In this document: piece by piece, positions 11,184-25,467 of the stretch
How the letters are laid out: each line of letters opens with the position of its first letter
Position numbering within the stretch: position 1 is the stretch's first letter
From: Megalopta genalis
Taxonomy: Eukaryota > Arthropoda > Insecta > Hymenoptera > Halictidae
DNA: 64,000 bases
Reading direction: 5' to 3'
NCBI RefSeq assembly: GCF_051020955.1
Contig: NW_027476861.1
Location: forward strand, 62,001-126,000
Translations under genes and position numbers: made by a program
Notes under the pieces: model-generated
Seen by the model: only the letters and a program-made list of their open reading frames with translations
Databases searched by the model: none
What the model was told of the DNA's origin: nothing

Positions 11184-14100
11184 TAAGTGAAGCTAAACCA
11201 TTTGATTCGTTTGGACTTGATGCTAAGCCTTCTACTTCGCATTAATTTGAAGCTAAATCATGTGATTCGCGTGGATTTGATGCTAACTCGATTGTTTCGC
11301 ATGCAGTTGAAGCTAAATCATATATATCACAAATATTTGAAGCTGAACCATTTGCTTCGCATGGATTTGATGCTAAGCCTTCTACTTCGGATTGATTTGA
11401 AGCTAAATCATGTGTTTCGCATGGATTTGAAACTAACTCGTTTGTTTCGCATGCAGTTGAAGCTATATCACTTATATCGCAATTATTTGAAGCTAAATCA
11501 CTTGTGTCGCATGGATTTGAAGCTAAACCTTCTACATCGCATTGATTTGAATCTAGATCATGTGTTTCGCACGGATTTGAATCTAACTCGTTAGTTTCGC
11601 CTGAATTTGTTGCTATATCACTTATATCCCAAGTGTTTGAAGCTAATTCGTTTGTTTCGCATGGATTTGAACCCCAATACCTTTTACATCGCAATGATTT
11701 GAAGCGAAATCATGTGTTTCGCTTGGATTTGAAGCTAAACCTTCTACATCGCATTGATTTGCAGCTAAATCATGTGTTTCGCCTGGATTTGAAGCTAGCT
11801 CCTTTGTTTCCCCTGCATTTGAAGCTGTATCACTTATATCGCAAGTATATGATGCTAAATCATGTTTGTCGCTTGGATTTGAAGCTAAACCTGCCACATC
11901 GCATTGATTTAAGGCTAAAACATGTATTTCGCATGGATTTGAGGCTAAATCATTTGTTTCGCACGAACTTGAAGCTAATCCATGTGTTTCGCATGATTTT
12001 TAATATAAATCATCTGATTTGCATGGAGTTGAAGCTAGCTCGTTTGTTACGTCTGCAAATGAAGCTATATCACTTGTAACCCAAGCGTTTGAATCTAAAT
12101 CATTTGTTCCGCTTGTATTTGAAGCTAAGGCTTCTACTTCCCATTGATTTGAAGCTAATTCATGTGTTTCGCATGGATTTGAAGCTAACTCGTTTGTTTC
12201 GTCTGCAATTGAATCTATATCACTTATATCCCAAGTGTTTGAAGCTACATCATTTGGTTTCGCGTGGACTTGAATCTAGACCTTCCACACAGCATTGATT
12301 TGAGGCTTAATCATGTGTTTTGCAAGGTTTTCAGGCTAACTCGTTTGTTTCCCCTGCACTTGAAGCTATATCACTTATATCGCTAGTATCTGAAGCTAAA
12401 TCATTTGTTTCGCATGAATTTGGTGATAACTTGTTCGTTTCGCCTGCATTTGAAGTTATATCAGTTATATCGCAAGTATCTGATGCTAAATTATATGTTT
12501 CGCATGGATTTGAAGCTAAACCTTCTACATCGCATTGATTTGAAGCTAAATCATGTGTTTCTCATGGATTTGAAGCTAAATCATTTGTTCCGCATGGATT
12601 TGAAGCTAAACCTTCTAAATCGCATTGATTTGAAGCTATATCATGTGTTTCGCTTGGATAAGAAGCTAACTCGTTTGTGCCTTCCGCATTTGAAGCTATA
12701 TGTGTTATATCGCAAGAATCTGATGCTAAATCATTTGTTTCGCATGGATTTGAGTCTAAACCTTCTACATCGCATTGATTTGCAGCTAAATCATGTGTTT
12801 CGCATGGATTTGAAGCTAACTCGTTCGTTTCGCCTGCATTTGATGCTATATCACTTATATCGCAAGTATCTGAAGCTAAATCATTTGTTGCGCATGACTT
12901 TGAAGCTAACCTTCTACATCGCATTGATTTGAAGCTAAATCATTTGTTTCGCATGGATTTGAGTCTAAACCTTCTACATCGCATTGATTTGCAGCTAAAT
13001 CAAGTGTTTCGCATGGATTTGAAGCTAACTCGTTCGTTTCGCCTGCATTTGATGCTATATCACTTATATCGCAAGTATCTGAAGCTAAATCATTTATTGC
13101 GCATGAATTTGAAGCTAAACCTTCTACATCGCATTGATTTGAAGCTAAATCATGTGTTTTGCATGGATTTGATGCTAAACCTTCTACATCGCATTGATTT
13201 GAAGCCCAAATCATTTGTTTCTCATGGATTTTAAGCTAACTCGTTTGTTTCGCATGCAGTTGAAGCTATATCACATATATCCGAAGTGTGTGAAGCTAAA
13301 TCATTTGTTCCGCATGGATTTGAAGCTGAACCTTCTAAATCGCATTGATTTGAAGCTATATCATGTGTTTCGCTTGGATAAGAAGCTAACTCGTTTGTGC
13401 CTTCCGCATTTGAAGCTATATGTGTTATATCGCAAGTATCTGATGCTAAATCATTTGTTTCGCATGGATTTGAGTCTAAACCTTCTACATCGCATTGATT
13501 TGCAGCTAAATCATGTGTTTCGCATGGATTTGAAGCTATCTCGTTCGTTTCGCCTGCATTTGATGCTATATCACTTATATCGCAAGTATCTGAAGCTAAA
13601 TCATTTGTTGCGCATGAATTTGAAGCTAAACCTTCTACATTGCATTGATTTGCAGCTAAATCATGTGTTCCGCATGGATTTGAAGCTAACTCGTTAGTGT
13701 CGCCTGCATTTGAAGCTATATCACTTATGTCGCTAGTATCTGAAGCTAAATCATTTGTTTCGCATGGATTTGAAGCTAACTTGTTTGTTTCGCCTGCATT
13801 TGAAGCTACACCACTTATATCACAAGTATCTGATGCTAAATCATTTGTTTCGCATGGATTTGAAGCTAAACCATGTGTATCGCATGAATTTGAATCTAAG
13901 CCGTGTGTTTCGCATGAATTTGAACCTAAATCTTGTCCGTCGCATGCATTTGAAACTTAATCATGTGTTTTGCATGGATTTGAAGCTAACACGTTTGTTT
14001 CGCCTGCATTTGAAGCTATATCACTTATATCGCAAGTATCTGAACCTAAATCATTTGTTTCGCATGGATTTGAAGCTAAACCTTCTACATCGCATTGATT

Positions 14101-16156
14101 TGCAGCTAAATCATGTGTTTGGCTTGGACATGAAGCTAACTCGTTTGTTTCTCCTGAATTTCAATCTATATCACTTATATCGCAAGTATCTGAAGCTAAA
14201 TCATATGTTTAGCATGGATTTGAAGCTAATCCTACTACATCGCAAGTACCTGATGCTAAATAATTTGTTTCGCATGGTTTTGAAGCTAAACCTTCTACAT
14301 TGCATTGAGTTGCAGCTAAATCATGTGTTTCGCATGGATTTGAAGCTAACTCGTTGGTTTCGCCTGCATTTGAATCTATATCATTTATATTGCAAGTATT
14401 TGAAGCTAAAACATTTGGGTCGCATGGATTTTGAACCTAACTCGTTTGATTCGTCTGCATTTGAAGCTATATCACTTATATGCCAAATGTTTGGCATATA
14501 ACCTTCTACATCGTATTGATTTGAAGCTAAATCATGTGGTTCGCGTGGATTTGAAGCTAAACCTTCTACATCGCATGGATTTGAAGCTAACTCGTCTGAT
14601 TCGTCTGCATTTGAAGCTATATCACATATATCGCAAGTATCTGAAGCTAAATCATTGGTTTCGCATGGATTAGAAGTTAAACCTTCTACATCGGATTGAT
14701 TTGCTGCTAAATCATGTGTTTCGCTTGGAATTGCAGCTAACTCGTTTGTTTCGTCTGCATTTGAAGCTATGCCACTTATATCGCAAGTATCTGAAGCAAA
14801 ATCATTGTTTTCGCATGGATTTGAAGCTAAATCTTCTACACCGCATAAATTTGAATCTAAATCATGTGTTTCGCTTGGATTTGAAGCTAACCTTCTACAT
14901 CGCATTGATTTGAAGCTAAATCATGTGTTTTGCATGGATTTGATGCTAACTCCTTTGTTTCCCCTGCATTTGAAGCCATATCAGTCATATCGCAAGTATC
15001 TGCTGCTAAATCGTTTGCTTCGCATGGATTTGAAGCTAAGCTTTCTACATCGCATTGATTTGCAGCTAAATCATGTGTTTCGCATGAATTTGAAGCCAAC
15101 TCGTTCGTTTCGCCTGCATTTGATGCTATATCACTTATATCCTAAGTGTTTGAAGCTAAATCATTTGTTTCGCATGGATTTGAAGCTAAACCTTCTACAT
15201 CGCATTGATTTGAATCTAAATCGTGTGTTTCGCTTGGATTTGAAGGTAACCTTCTACATCGCATCGATTTGAAGCTATATCATGTGTTTTGCATGGACTT
15301 GATGCTAACTCCTTTGTTTCCCCTGCATTTGAAGCTATATCAGTCATATCGCAAGTATCTGTTGCTAAATCGTTTGTTTCGCCTGCATTTGAAGCTACAC
15401 CCACTTATATCACGAGTATCTGATGCTAAATCATTTGTTTCGCATGGATTTGAAGCTAAGCCATGTGTTTCGCATGAATTTGATCCTAACTCTTGTCCGT
15501 CGCATGCATTTGAAGCTTAATCATGCGTTTTGCATGGATTTGATGCTAACACGTTTGTTTCGCCTGCATTCGATGCTATATCACTTATAACGCATGTATC
15601 TGAAGCTAAATCATTTGTTTCCCATGGATTTGAAACTAAACCTTCTGCATCGCATTAATTTGGAGCTAATCCTTCTACATCGCATTGATTTGAAGATAAA
15701 TCTTGTGTATCGCATGGGTTTGAAGCTAAACCTTCTACATCGCATTGATTTGCAGCCAATTCGTGTGTTTCGCATGGATTTGAAGCTAAACCTTCTACAT
15801 CACATTGATTTGAGGCTAAATCATGTGTTTCGCATGAATTTGAATCTAAGCCGTGTATTTCGCATGAATTTGAACCTAAATCCTGTCCGTCGCCATGCAT
15901 TTGAAACTTAATCATGTGTTTTGCATGGATTTAAAGCTAACACGTTTGTTTCGCCTGCATTTGAAGCTATATCACTTATATCGCAAGTATCTGAACCTAA
16001 ATCATTTGTTTCGCATGGATTTGAGCTAAGCCCTTCTACTTCGCATCGATTTGAAGCTAAATGATGTGTATCGCACGGATTTTGAAGCTAACTCGGTTAT
16101 TTCGTCTGCATTTGAAGCTAGATCACTTATATCCGTAGTGTTTGATGCTCATTCGT
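11184..16156 (-). repeat. Diverged left edge of the R block
   Basis: Inverted monomers with relatively high divergence and irregular order. Partial duplications are visible, for example ~12,562-12,905 resembles ~13,300-13,630, and ~13,860-13,960 resembles ~15,460-15,520 and ~15,830-15,905 (CTTGTCCGTCGCATGC variants). Segment 14,079-14,372 matches 46,241-46,534 on the other side of the core. No gene or other element is seen. Confidence 0.8.
14079..14372 (-). repeat. Edge-specific segment shared with 46,241-46,534
   Basis: About 294 bp aligns at an offset of 32,162 with only a handful of differences. Both copies carry the rare variants GTGTTTGGCTTGGACATGAA, ATGTTTAGCATGG and CCTACTACATCGCAAGTACC. 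None of these is a feature of the intervening core. The two copies lie outside the core on opposite sides. Confidence 0.8.
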
Positions 16157-17230
16157 TTATTTCGCATGGATTAGAAGCTAATCCTTCTACATCGCAATGA
16201 TTTGAAGCTAAATCATGTGTTTCGCATGGATTTGCAGCTAAACCATCTACATCGCATTGATTTGCAGCTGAATCTCGTGCATCGCATGGATTTGGAGCTA
16301 ACTCGTTTGTTTCTCCTGCATTTGAAGCTATATCAGTTATATCGGAAGTATATGAACGTAAATCATATGTTTCGCATGGATTTGAAGCGAAATCATGTAT
16401 ATCACATGTAGTTGAAGCTAAACCATTTGTTTCGCAAGGAGTCGCTGTTAAGCCTTCTACTTCGCAGTGTTTTGAAGCTAAATCATGTGTTTCGCAAGGA
16501 TTTGAAGCTAACTCGTTTTTTCATATGCAGTTGAAGCTAAATCTTGTATAAAACAAGTATTTTGAAGCGAAACCATTTGATTGGCATGGATTAGAAGTTA
16601 AGCCGTCTACTTCGCATTGTTTTGAACCTAAATCATGTCTATCGCTTGGCGTTGAATCTAACTCGTTTGTTTCGCATGCAGTTGAAGCTGAATCATATAT
16701 AAAACAAGTATTTGAATCTAAACTATTCGTGCCGCATGGATTTGAAACTAAGCCTTCTTCTTGGCATTGATTTGAAGCTAAATCATGTGTTTCGTTTGAA
16801 TTTGAAACTAATTCGTTTGTTTCTCATGCAGGTGAAGCTAAATCATGTATATCATAAGTATTTGAAGCTAAACCGTTTGTTTTGCATGGATTCGAAGATA
16901 AGCCTTCTACTTCATGTGTTTCGCATTGATTTGAAGCTAACACGTTTGTTTCACGTGCAATTGAAGCTAAATCATGTATATCACAAGTATTTGAAGCTAA
17001 CTCATTTGTTTCGCATGCAGTTGAAGCGAAATCATGTATATCACATGTATTTGAAGCTAAATCATTTGTTTCGCATGGATTTGAAGCTAACTCGATTGCT
17101 TCGTCTGCATTTGAAGCTATATCACTTATATCCCAAGTGTTTGAAGCTAAATCATTTATTTCGCATGGATTTGAAGCTAAACCTTCTACATCGCATTGAT
17201 TTGAAGCTAAATCATGTGGTTCGCATGGAT
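16157..17230 (-). repeat. 1,149-bp duplication, copy 1
   Basis: It aligns with 17,306-18,379 at a constant offset of 1,149 bp with only a few substitutions, for example CGCTGTTAAG versus CGCCGTTAAG near 16,443/17,592. It includes unusual monomers with TATAAAACAAGTAT (~16,547 and ~16,697) and a shortened monomer near 16,912. Satellite only. The offset is 38 monomers plus 9 bp, so the duplication is not in register with the monomer. Confidence 0.9.
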
Positions 17231-17305
17231 TAGAAGCTAACTCGTTTGTTTCGCCTGCATTTGAAGCTATGCCACTTATATCCCAAGTGTTTGAAGCTAA
17301 ATCAT

Positions 17306-18379
17306 TTATTTCGCATGGATTAGAAGCTAATCCTTCTACATCGCAATGATTTGAGGCTAAATCATGTGTTTCGCATGGATTTGCAGCTAAACCATCTACA
17401 TCGCATTGATTTGCAGCTGAATCTCGTGCATCGCATGGATTTGGAGCTAACTCGTTTGTTTCTCCTGCATTTGAAGCTATATCAGTTATATCGGAAGTAT
17501 ATGAACGTAAATCATATGTTTCGCATGGATTTGAAGCGAAATCATGTATATCACATGTAGTTGAAGCTAAACCATTTGTTTCGCAAGGAGTCGCCGTTAA
17601 GCCTTCTACTTCGCAGTGTTTTGAAGCTAAATCATGTGTTTCGCAAGGATTTGAAGCTAACTCGTTTTTTCATATGCAGTTGAAGCTAAATCTTGTATAA
17701 AACAAGTATTTTGAAGCGAAACCATTTGATTGGCATGGATTAGAAGTTAAGCCGTCTACTTCGCATTGTTTTGAACCTAAATCATGTCTATCGCTTGGCG
17801 TTGAATCTAACTCGTTTGTTTCGCATGCAGTTGAAGCTGAATCATATATAAAACAAGTATTTGAATCTAAACTATTCGTGCCGCATGGATTTGAAACTAA
17901 GCCTTCTTCTTGGCATTGATTTGAAGCTAAATCATGTGTTTCGTTTGAATTTGAAACTAATTCGTTTGTTTCTCATGCAGGTGAAGCTAAATCATGTATA
18001 TCATAAGTATTTGAAGCTAAACCGTTTGTTTTGCATGGATTCGAAGATAAGCCTTCTACTTCATGTGTTTCGCATTGATTTGAAGCTAACACGTTTGTTT
18101 CACGTGCAATTGAAGCTGAATCATGTATATCACAAGTATTTGAAGCTAACTCATTTGTTTCGCATGCAGTTGAAGCGAAATCATGTATATCACATGTATT
18201 TGAAGCTAAATCATTTGTTTCGCATGGATTTGAAGCTAACTCGATTGCTTCGTCTGCATTTGAAGCTATATCACTTATATCCCAAGTGTTTGAAGCTAAA
18301 TCATTTATTTCGCATGGATTTGAAGCTAAACCTTCTACATCGCATTGATTTGAAGCTAAATCATGTGGTTCGCATGGAA
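17306..18379 (-). repeat. 1,149-bp duplication, copy 2
   Basis: Near-identical to 16,157-17,230. The right end is set by CGCATGGAAATGAAGC near 18,378, against CGCATGGATTAGAAGC in copy 1. The 306-codon open frame that starts here (17,861-18,781) is the counterpart of a 173-codon frame in copy 1, so its length is a chance outcome of where stops fall. Confidence 0.9.
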
Positions 18380-18781
18380 ATGAAGCTAACTCGTTTGTTT
18401 CCCCTACAATTGAAGCTATATCACATATATCGCAAGTATCTAAAGCTAAATCATTTGTGTCGCATGGATTCGCAGCTAAGCCTTCTACCTCGCATTGATT
18501 TGCTGCTAAATCGGGTGTTTCGCATGGATTTGAATCTAACTCGTTTGTTTCGTCTGTTTTTGAAGCTATGTCACTTATATCGCAAGTATCTCAAGCTAAA
18601 TCATTGGTTTCGCATGGATTTGAAGCTAAACCTTCTACATCGCATTGATTTGAAGCTAAATCATGTGCTTCGCTTGGATTTGAAGGTATACCTTCTACAT
18701 AGTATTGGTTTCAAGCTTAATCGTGTGTTTTGCATGGATTTGAAGCTAACTCGTTTGTTTCCCCTGCATTTGAAGCTATAA
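17861..18781 (+). other. Long open frame (306 codons), repeat by-product, probably not a gene
   Basis: The product would be a basic, leucine-rich decapeptide repeat of the form LKLNHLFRMD / LKLTRLFRLH / LKLYHLYRKY. It has no unique domain, signal peptide or catalytic motif. The frame is open because consensus monomers have no stop here and few of their codons are one change from a stop. The matching frame in the duplicate at 16,712 stops after 173 codons. Equivalent frames occur throughout on both strands. I see no promoter, splice or translation signal. Confidence 0.7.
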
Positions 18782-18869
18782 CACTTACAACGCAAGTATC
18801 TGATGCTCAATCATTTGTTTCGCATGGATTTGAAGCTAAGCCTTCTACTTCGTATCGATTTGAAGCTAA
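18380..18869 (-). repeat. Transition from left edge to homogenised core
   Basis: Inverted monomers that progressively acquire core-type variants, such as CATAGTATTGGTTTCAAGC near 18,697 and CTGATGCTCAATC near 18,800. No gene seen. Confidence 0.7.
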
Positions 18870-21800
18870 ATGATATGTATCGCATGGATTTTGAACCTAC
18901 CCCGTTTGATTCGTCTGCATTTGCAGCTATATTACTTATACCACAAGTGTTTGAAGCTAAATCATGTGTTTCGCTTGGATTTGAAGCTAAACCTTCTACA
19001 TCGCATTTATTTGAAGCTAAAGCATCTTTTTCGCATGGATTTGAAGCTAACTCGTTTGTTTGTCCTGCATTTGAAGCTATCTCGCTTATATCGCATGTAT
19101 CTGATGCTAAATCAGTTGTGTCGCATGGATTTGAATCTAAACCTACTACATCGCATTGATTTGAAGCTAAATCATGTGTTTCGCTTGGATTTGAAGCTAA
19201 ACCTTCTATATTGCATTGATTTGAAGCTAAATCATGTGTTTCGCTTGGATTTGAGGCTAAACCTTCTACATCGCATTGATTTGAAGCTAAATCATGTGTT
19301 TCGCTTGGATTTGAAGCTAACTCGTTTGTTTCCCCTGCATTTGAAGCTATATCACTTATAACGCAAGTATCTGATGCTCAATCATTTGTTTCGCATCGAT
19401 TTGAAGCTAAGCCTTCTACTTCGTATCGATTTGAAGCTAAATGATATGTATCGAATGGATTTTGAACCTACCCCGTTTGATTCGTCTGCATTTGCAGCTA
19501 TATCACTTATATCCCAAGTGTTTGAAGCTAAATCATTTGTTTCGCATGGATTTGAAGCTAAACCTTCTACATCGCATTGATTTGAAGCTAAATCATGTGT
19601 TTCGCTTGGATTTGAATGTATACCTTCTACATAGTATTGGTTTCAAGCTCAATCACGTGTTTTGCATGGATTTGAAGCTAACTCGTTTGTTTCCCCTGCA
19701 TTTGAAGCTATATCACTTATAACGCAAGTATCTGATGCTCAATCATTTGTTTCGCATGGATTTGAAGCTAATCCTTCTACTTCGTATCGATTTGAAGCTA
19801 AATGATATGTATCGCATGGATTTTGAACCTACCCCGTTTGATTCGTCTGCATTTGCAGCTATATTACTTATACCCCAAGTGTTTGAAGCTAAATCATGTG
19901 TTTCGCTTGGATTTGAAGCTAAACCTTCTACATCGCATTGATTTGAAGCTAAATCATCTTCTTCGCATGGATTTGAAGCTAACTCGTTTGTTTGTCCTGC
20001 ATTTGAAGCTATCTCGCTTATATCGCAAGTATCTAAACATAAATCATGTGTTTCGCTTGGATTTGAATGTATACCTTCTACATAGTATTGGTTTCAAGCT
20101 TAATCACGTGTTTTGCATGGATTTGAAGCTAACTCGTTTGTTTCCCCTGCATTTGAAGCTATATCACTTATAACGCAAGTATCTGAACCTAAATCATTTG
20201 TTTCGCATCGATTTGAAGCTAAGCCTTCTACTTCGTATCGATTTGAAGCTAAATGATATGTATCGAATGGATTTTGAACCTACCCCGTTTGATTCGTCTG
20301 CATTTGCAGCTATATCACTTATATCCCAAGTGTTTGAAGCTAAATCATTTGTTTCGCATGGATTTGAAGCTAAACCTTCTACATCGCATTGATTTGAAGC
20401 TAAATCATGTGTTTCGCTTGGATTTGAAGCTAACTCGTTTGTTTCGTCTGCATTTGAAGCTATATCACTTATAACGCAAGAATCTGATGCTCAATCATTT
20501 GTTTCGCATGGATTTGAAGCTAAACCTTCTACATCGCATTGATTTGCAGCTAAATCATGTGTTTCGCATGGACTTGAAGCTAACTCGTTTGTTCCGCTTG
20601 CATTTGAAGCTATATCACTCATATCCCAAGTGTTTGGAGGTAAATCATTTGTTTCGCCTGGATTTGAAGCTAAACCTTCTACATTGCATTGATTTGAAGC
20701 TAAATCATGTGTCTCGCTTGGATTTGATGCTAAACCATCTACATCGCATTGATTTGAAGCTAAATCATGTGTTTCGCTTGGATTTGAAGCTAACTCGTTT
20801 GTTTAACCTGCATTTGAAGCTATATCACTTACAACGCAAGTATCTGATGCTCAATCATTTGTTTCGCATGGATTTGAATCTAAGCCTTCTACTTCGTATC
20901 GATTTGAAGCTAAATGATATGTATCGCATGGATTTTGAACCTACCCCGTTTGATTCGTCTGCATTTGCAGCTATATCACTTATGTCCCAAGTGTTTGAAG
21001 CTAAATCATTTGTTTCGCATGGATTTGAAGCTAAACCTTCTACATCGCATTGATTTGAAGCTAAATCATGTGTTTCGCTTGGATTTGAAGGTATACCTTC
21101 TACATAGTATTGGTTTCAAGCTTAATCACGTGTTTTGCATGGATTTGAAGCTAACTCGTTTGTTTCCCCTGCATTTGAAGCTATATCACTTATAACGCAA
21201 GTATCTGATGCTCAATCATTTGTTTCGCATGCATTTGAAGCTAAGCCTTCTACTTCGTATCGATTTGAAGCTAAATGATATGTATCGCATGGATTTTGAA
21301 CCTACCCCGTTTGATTCGTCTGCATTTGCAGCTATATTACTTATACCCCAAGCGTTTGAAGCTAAATCATGTGTTTCGCTTGGATTTGAAGCTAAACCTT
21401 CTACATCGCATTGATTTGAAGCTAAATCATCTTTTTCGCATGGATTTGAAGCTAACTCGTTTGTTTGTCCTGCATTTGAAGCTATCTCGCTTATATCGCA
21501 AGTATCAAAACATAAATCATTTGTTTCGGATGGATTTGAAGCAAAACCTTCAACATCGCATTGATTTGCAGCTAAATCATGTGTTTCGCAAGGATTTGAA
21601 TCTAACTCGTTAGTTTCGCCTGCATTTGAAGCTATATCACTTATAACGCAAGAATCTGATGCTCAATCATTTGTTTCGCATGGATTTGAAGCTAAACCTT
21701 CTACATCGCATTGATTTGCAGCTAAATCATGTGTTTCGCATGGATTTGAAGCTAACTCGTTTGTTCCGCGTGCATTTGAAGCTATATCACACATATCCCA

Positions 21801-24800
21801 AGTGTTTGGAGGTAAATTATTTGTTTCGCATGGATTTGAAGCTAAACCTTCTACATCGCATTGATTTGCAGCTAAATCATGTGTTTCGCCTGGATTTGAA
21901 GCTAACTCGTTTGTTCCGCGTGCATTTGAAGCTATATCACTCATATCCCAAGTGTTTGGAGGTAAATCATTTGTTTCGCATGGATTTGAAGCTAAACCTT
22001 CTACATCGCATTGATTTGAAGCTAAATCATGTGTCTCGCTTGGATTTGATGCTGTACCATCTACATCGCATTGATTTGAAGCTAAATCATGTGTTTCGCT
22101 CGGATTTGAAGCTAACTTGTTTGTTTCGCCTGCATTTGTAGCTATATAACTTATATCGCAAGTACTTGAAGCTAAATCATTTGTTCCGCATGGATATGTA
22201 GCTAAGACTTCTAATTCGCATTGATTTGAAGCTAAAACATGTGTTTCGCATGGATTAGAAGCTAAGGCTTATACTTCGGATCTTTTTGAAGCTAAATGTT
22301 GTGTATCGCATGGATTTTGAAGCTAACTCGATTGATTCGTCAGCATTTGAATCTATATCACTTATATCGCAAGTATCTGAAGCTAAATCATTTGTTTCGC
22401 ATGGATTTGAAGCTAAGCCTTCTACTTCGTATCGATTTGAAGCTAAGTGATATGTATCGCATGGATTTTGAACCTACCTCGTTTGATTCGTCTGCATTTG
22501 CAGCTATATCACATATATCCCAAGTGTTTGAAGCTAAATCATTTGTTTCGCATGGATTTGAAGCTAAACCTTCTACATCGCATTGATTTGAAGCTAAATC
22601 ATGTGCTTCGCTTGGATTTGAAGGTATACCTTCTACATAGTATTGGTTTCAAGCTTAATCGTGTGATTTGCATGGATTTGAAGCTAACTCGTTTGTTTCC
22701 CCTGCATTTGAAGCTATATCACTTACAACGCAAGTATCTGATGCTCAATCATTTGTTTCGCATGGATTTGAAGCTAAGCCTTCTACTTCGTATCGATTTT
22801 AAGCTAAATGATATGTATCGCATGGATTTTGAACCTACCCCGTTTGATTCGTCTGCATTTGCAGCTATATTACTTATACCACAAGTGTTTGAAGCTAAAT
22901 CATGTGTTTCGCTTGGATTTGAAGCTAAACCTTCTACATCGCATTTATTTGAAGCTAAATCATCTTTTTCGCATGGATTTGTAGCTAACTCGTTTGTTTG
23001 TCCTGCATTTGAAGCTATCTCGCTTATATCGCATGTATCTGATGCTAAATCAGTTGTGTCGCATGGATTTGAATCTAAACCTACTACATCGCATTGATTT
23101 GAAGCTAAATCATGTGTTTCGCTTGGATTTGAAGCTAAACCTTCTACATCGCATTGATTTGAAGCTAAATCATGTGCTTCGCTTGGATTTGAAGGTATAC
23201 CTTCTACATAGTATTGGTTTCAAGCTTAATCGTGTGATTTGCATGGATTTGAAGCTAACTCGTTTGTTTCCCCTGCATTTGAAGCTATATCACTTATAAC
23301 GCAAGTATCTGATGCTCAATCATTTGTTTCGCATGGATTTGAAGCTAAACCTTCTACATCGCATTGATTTGCAGCTAAATCATGTGTTTCGCATGGATTT
23401 AAATCTAAATCGTTAGTTTCGCCTGCATTTGAAGCTATATCAATATATCGCAAGTATCTGAACCTAAATCGTTTGTTTCGCATGGATTTGAAGCTAAGCC
23501 TTCTACTTCGTATAGATTTGAAACTAAATGATATGTTTCGCATGGATTTTGAACCTACCCCGTTTGATTCGTCTGCATTTGCAGCTATATCACTTATATC
23601 CCAAGTGTTTGAAGATAAATCATTTGTTTCGCATAGATTTGAAGCTAAACCTTCTACATCGCATTGATTTGAAGCTAAATCATCTTTTTCGCATGGATTT
23701 GAAGCTAACTCGTTTGTTTGTCCTGCATTTGAAGCTATATCACTTATAACGCAAGTATCTGATGCTCAATCATTTGTTTCGCATGGATTTGAAGCTAATC
23801 CTTCTACTTCGTATCGATTTGAAGCTAAATGATATGTATCGCATGGATTTTGAACCCACCCCGTTTGATACGTCTGCATTTGCAGCTATATTACTTATAC
23901 CCCAAGTGTTTGAAGCTAAATCATGTGTTTCGCTTGGATTTGAAGCTAAACCTTCTACATCGCATTGATTTGAAGCTAAATCATCTTTTTCGCATGGATT
24001 TGAAGCTAACTCGTTTGTTTGTCCTGCATTTGAAGCTATCTCGCTTATATCGCAAGTATCTAAACATAAATCATGTGTTTCGCTTGGATTTGAATGTATA
24101 CCTTCTACATAGTATTGGTTTCAAGCTTAATCACGTGTTTTGCATGGATTTGAAGCTAACTCGTTTGTTTCCCCTGCATTTGAAGCTGTATCACTTATAA
24201 CGCAAGTATCTGAACCTAAATCATTTGTTTCGCATCGATTTGAAGCTAAGCCTTCTACTTCGTATCGATTTGAAGCTAAATGATATGTATCGAATGGATT
24301 TTGAACCTACCCCGTTTGATTCGTCTGCATTTGCAGCTATATCACTTATATCCCAAGTGTTTGAAGCTAAATCATTTGTTTCGCATGGATTTGAAGCTAA
24401 ACCTTCTACATCGCATTGATTTGAAGCTAAATCATGTGTTTCGCTTGGATTTGAAGCTAACTCGTTTGTTTCGTCTGCATTTGAAGCTATATCACTTATA
24501 ACGCAAGAATCTGATGCTCAATCATTTGTTTCGCATGGATTTGAAGCTAAACCTTCTACATCGCATTGATTTGCAGCTAAATCATGTGTTTCGCATGGAT
24601 TTGAAGCTAACTCGTTTGTTCCGCTTGCATTTGAAGTTATATCACTCATATCCCAAGTGTTTGGAGGTAAATCATTTGTTTCGCCTGGATTTGAAGCTAA
24701 ACCTTCTACATTGCATTGATTTGAAGCTAAATCATGTGTCTCGCTTGGATTTGATGCTAAACCATCTACATCGCATTGATTTGAAGCTAAATCATGTGTT

Positions 24801-25467
24801 TCGCTTGGATTTGAAGCTAACTCGTTTGTTTAACCTGCATTTGAAGCTATATCACTTACAACGCAAGTATCTGATGCTCAATCATTTGTTTCGCATGGAT
24901 TTGAAGCTAAGCCTTCTACTTCGTATCGATTTGAAGCTAAATGATATGTATCGCATGGATTTTGAACCTACCCCGTTTGATTCGTCTGCATTTGCAGCTA
25001 TATTACTTATACCCCAAGTGTTTGAAGCTAAATCATGTGTTTCGCTTGGATTTGATGCTAAACCTTCTACATCGCATTTATTTGAAGCTAAATCACCTTT
25101 TTCGCATGGATTTGAAGCTAACTCGTTTGTTTGTACTGCATTTGAAGCTATCTCGCTTATATCGCATGTATCTGATGCTAAATCAGTTGTGTCGCATGGA
25201 TTTGAAGCTAAACCTACTACATCGCATTGATTTGAAGCTAAATCATGTGTTTCGCTTGGATTTGAAGCTAAACCTTCTACATTGCATTGATTTGAAGCTA
25301 AATCATGTGTTTCGCTTGGATTTGAGGCTAAACCTTCTACATCGCATTGATTTGAAGCTAAATCATGTGTTTCGCTTGGATTTGAAGCTATCTCGTTTGT
25401 TTCCCCTGCATTTGAAGCTATATTACTTATAACGCAAGTATCTGATGCTCAATCATTTGTTTCGCAT

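Noticed and set aside
16540..17000. Promoter-like TATAAAA string
   Set aside because: TATAAAACAAGTAT is a variant monomer repeated at several places (16,547, 16,697 and the 1,149-bp duplicate), with no gene downstream.
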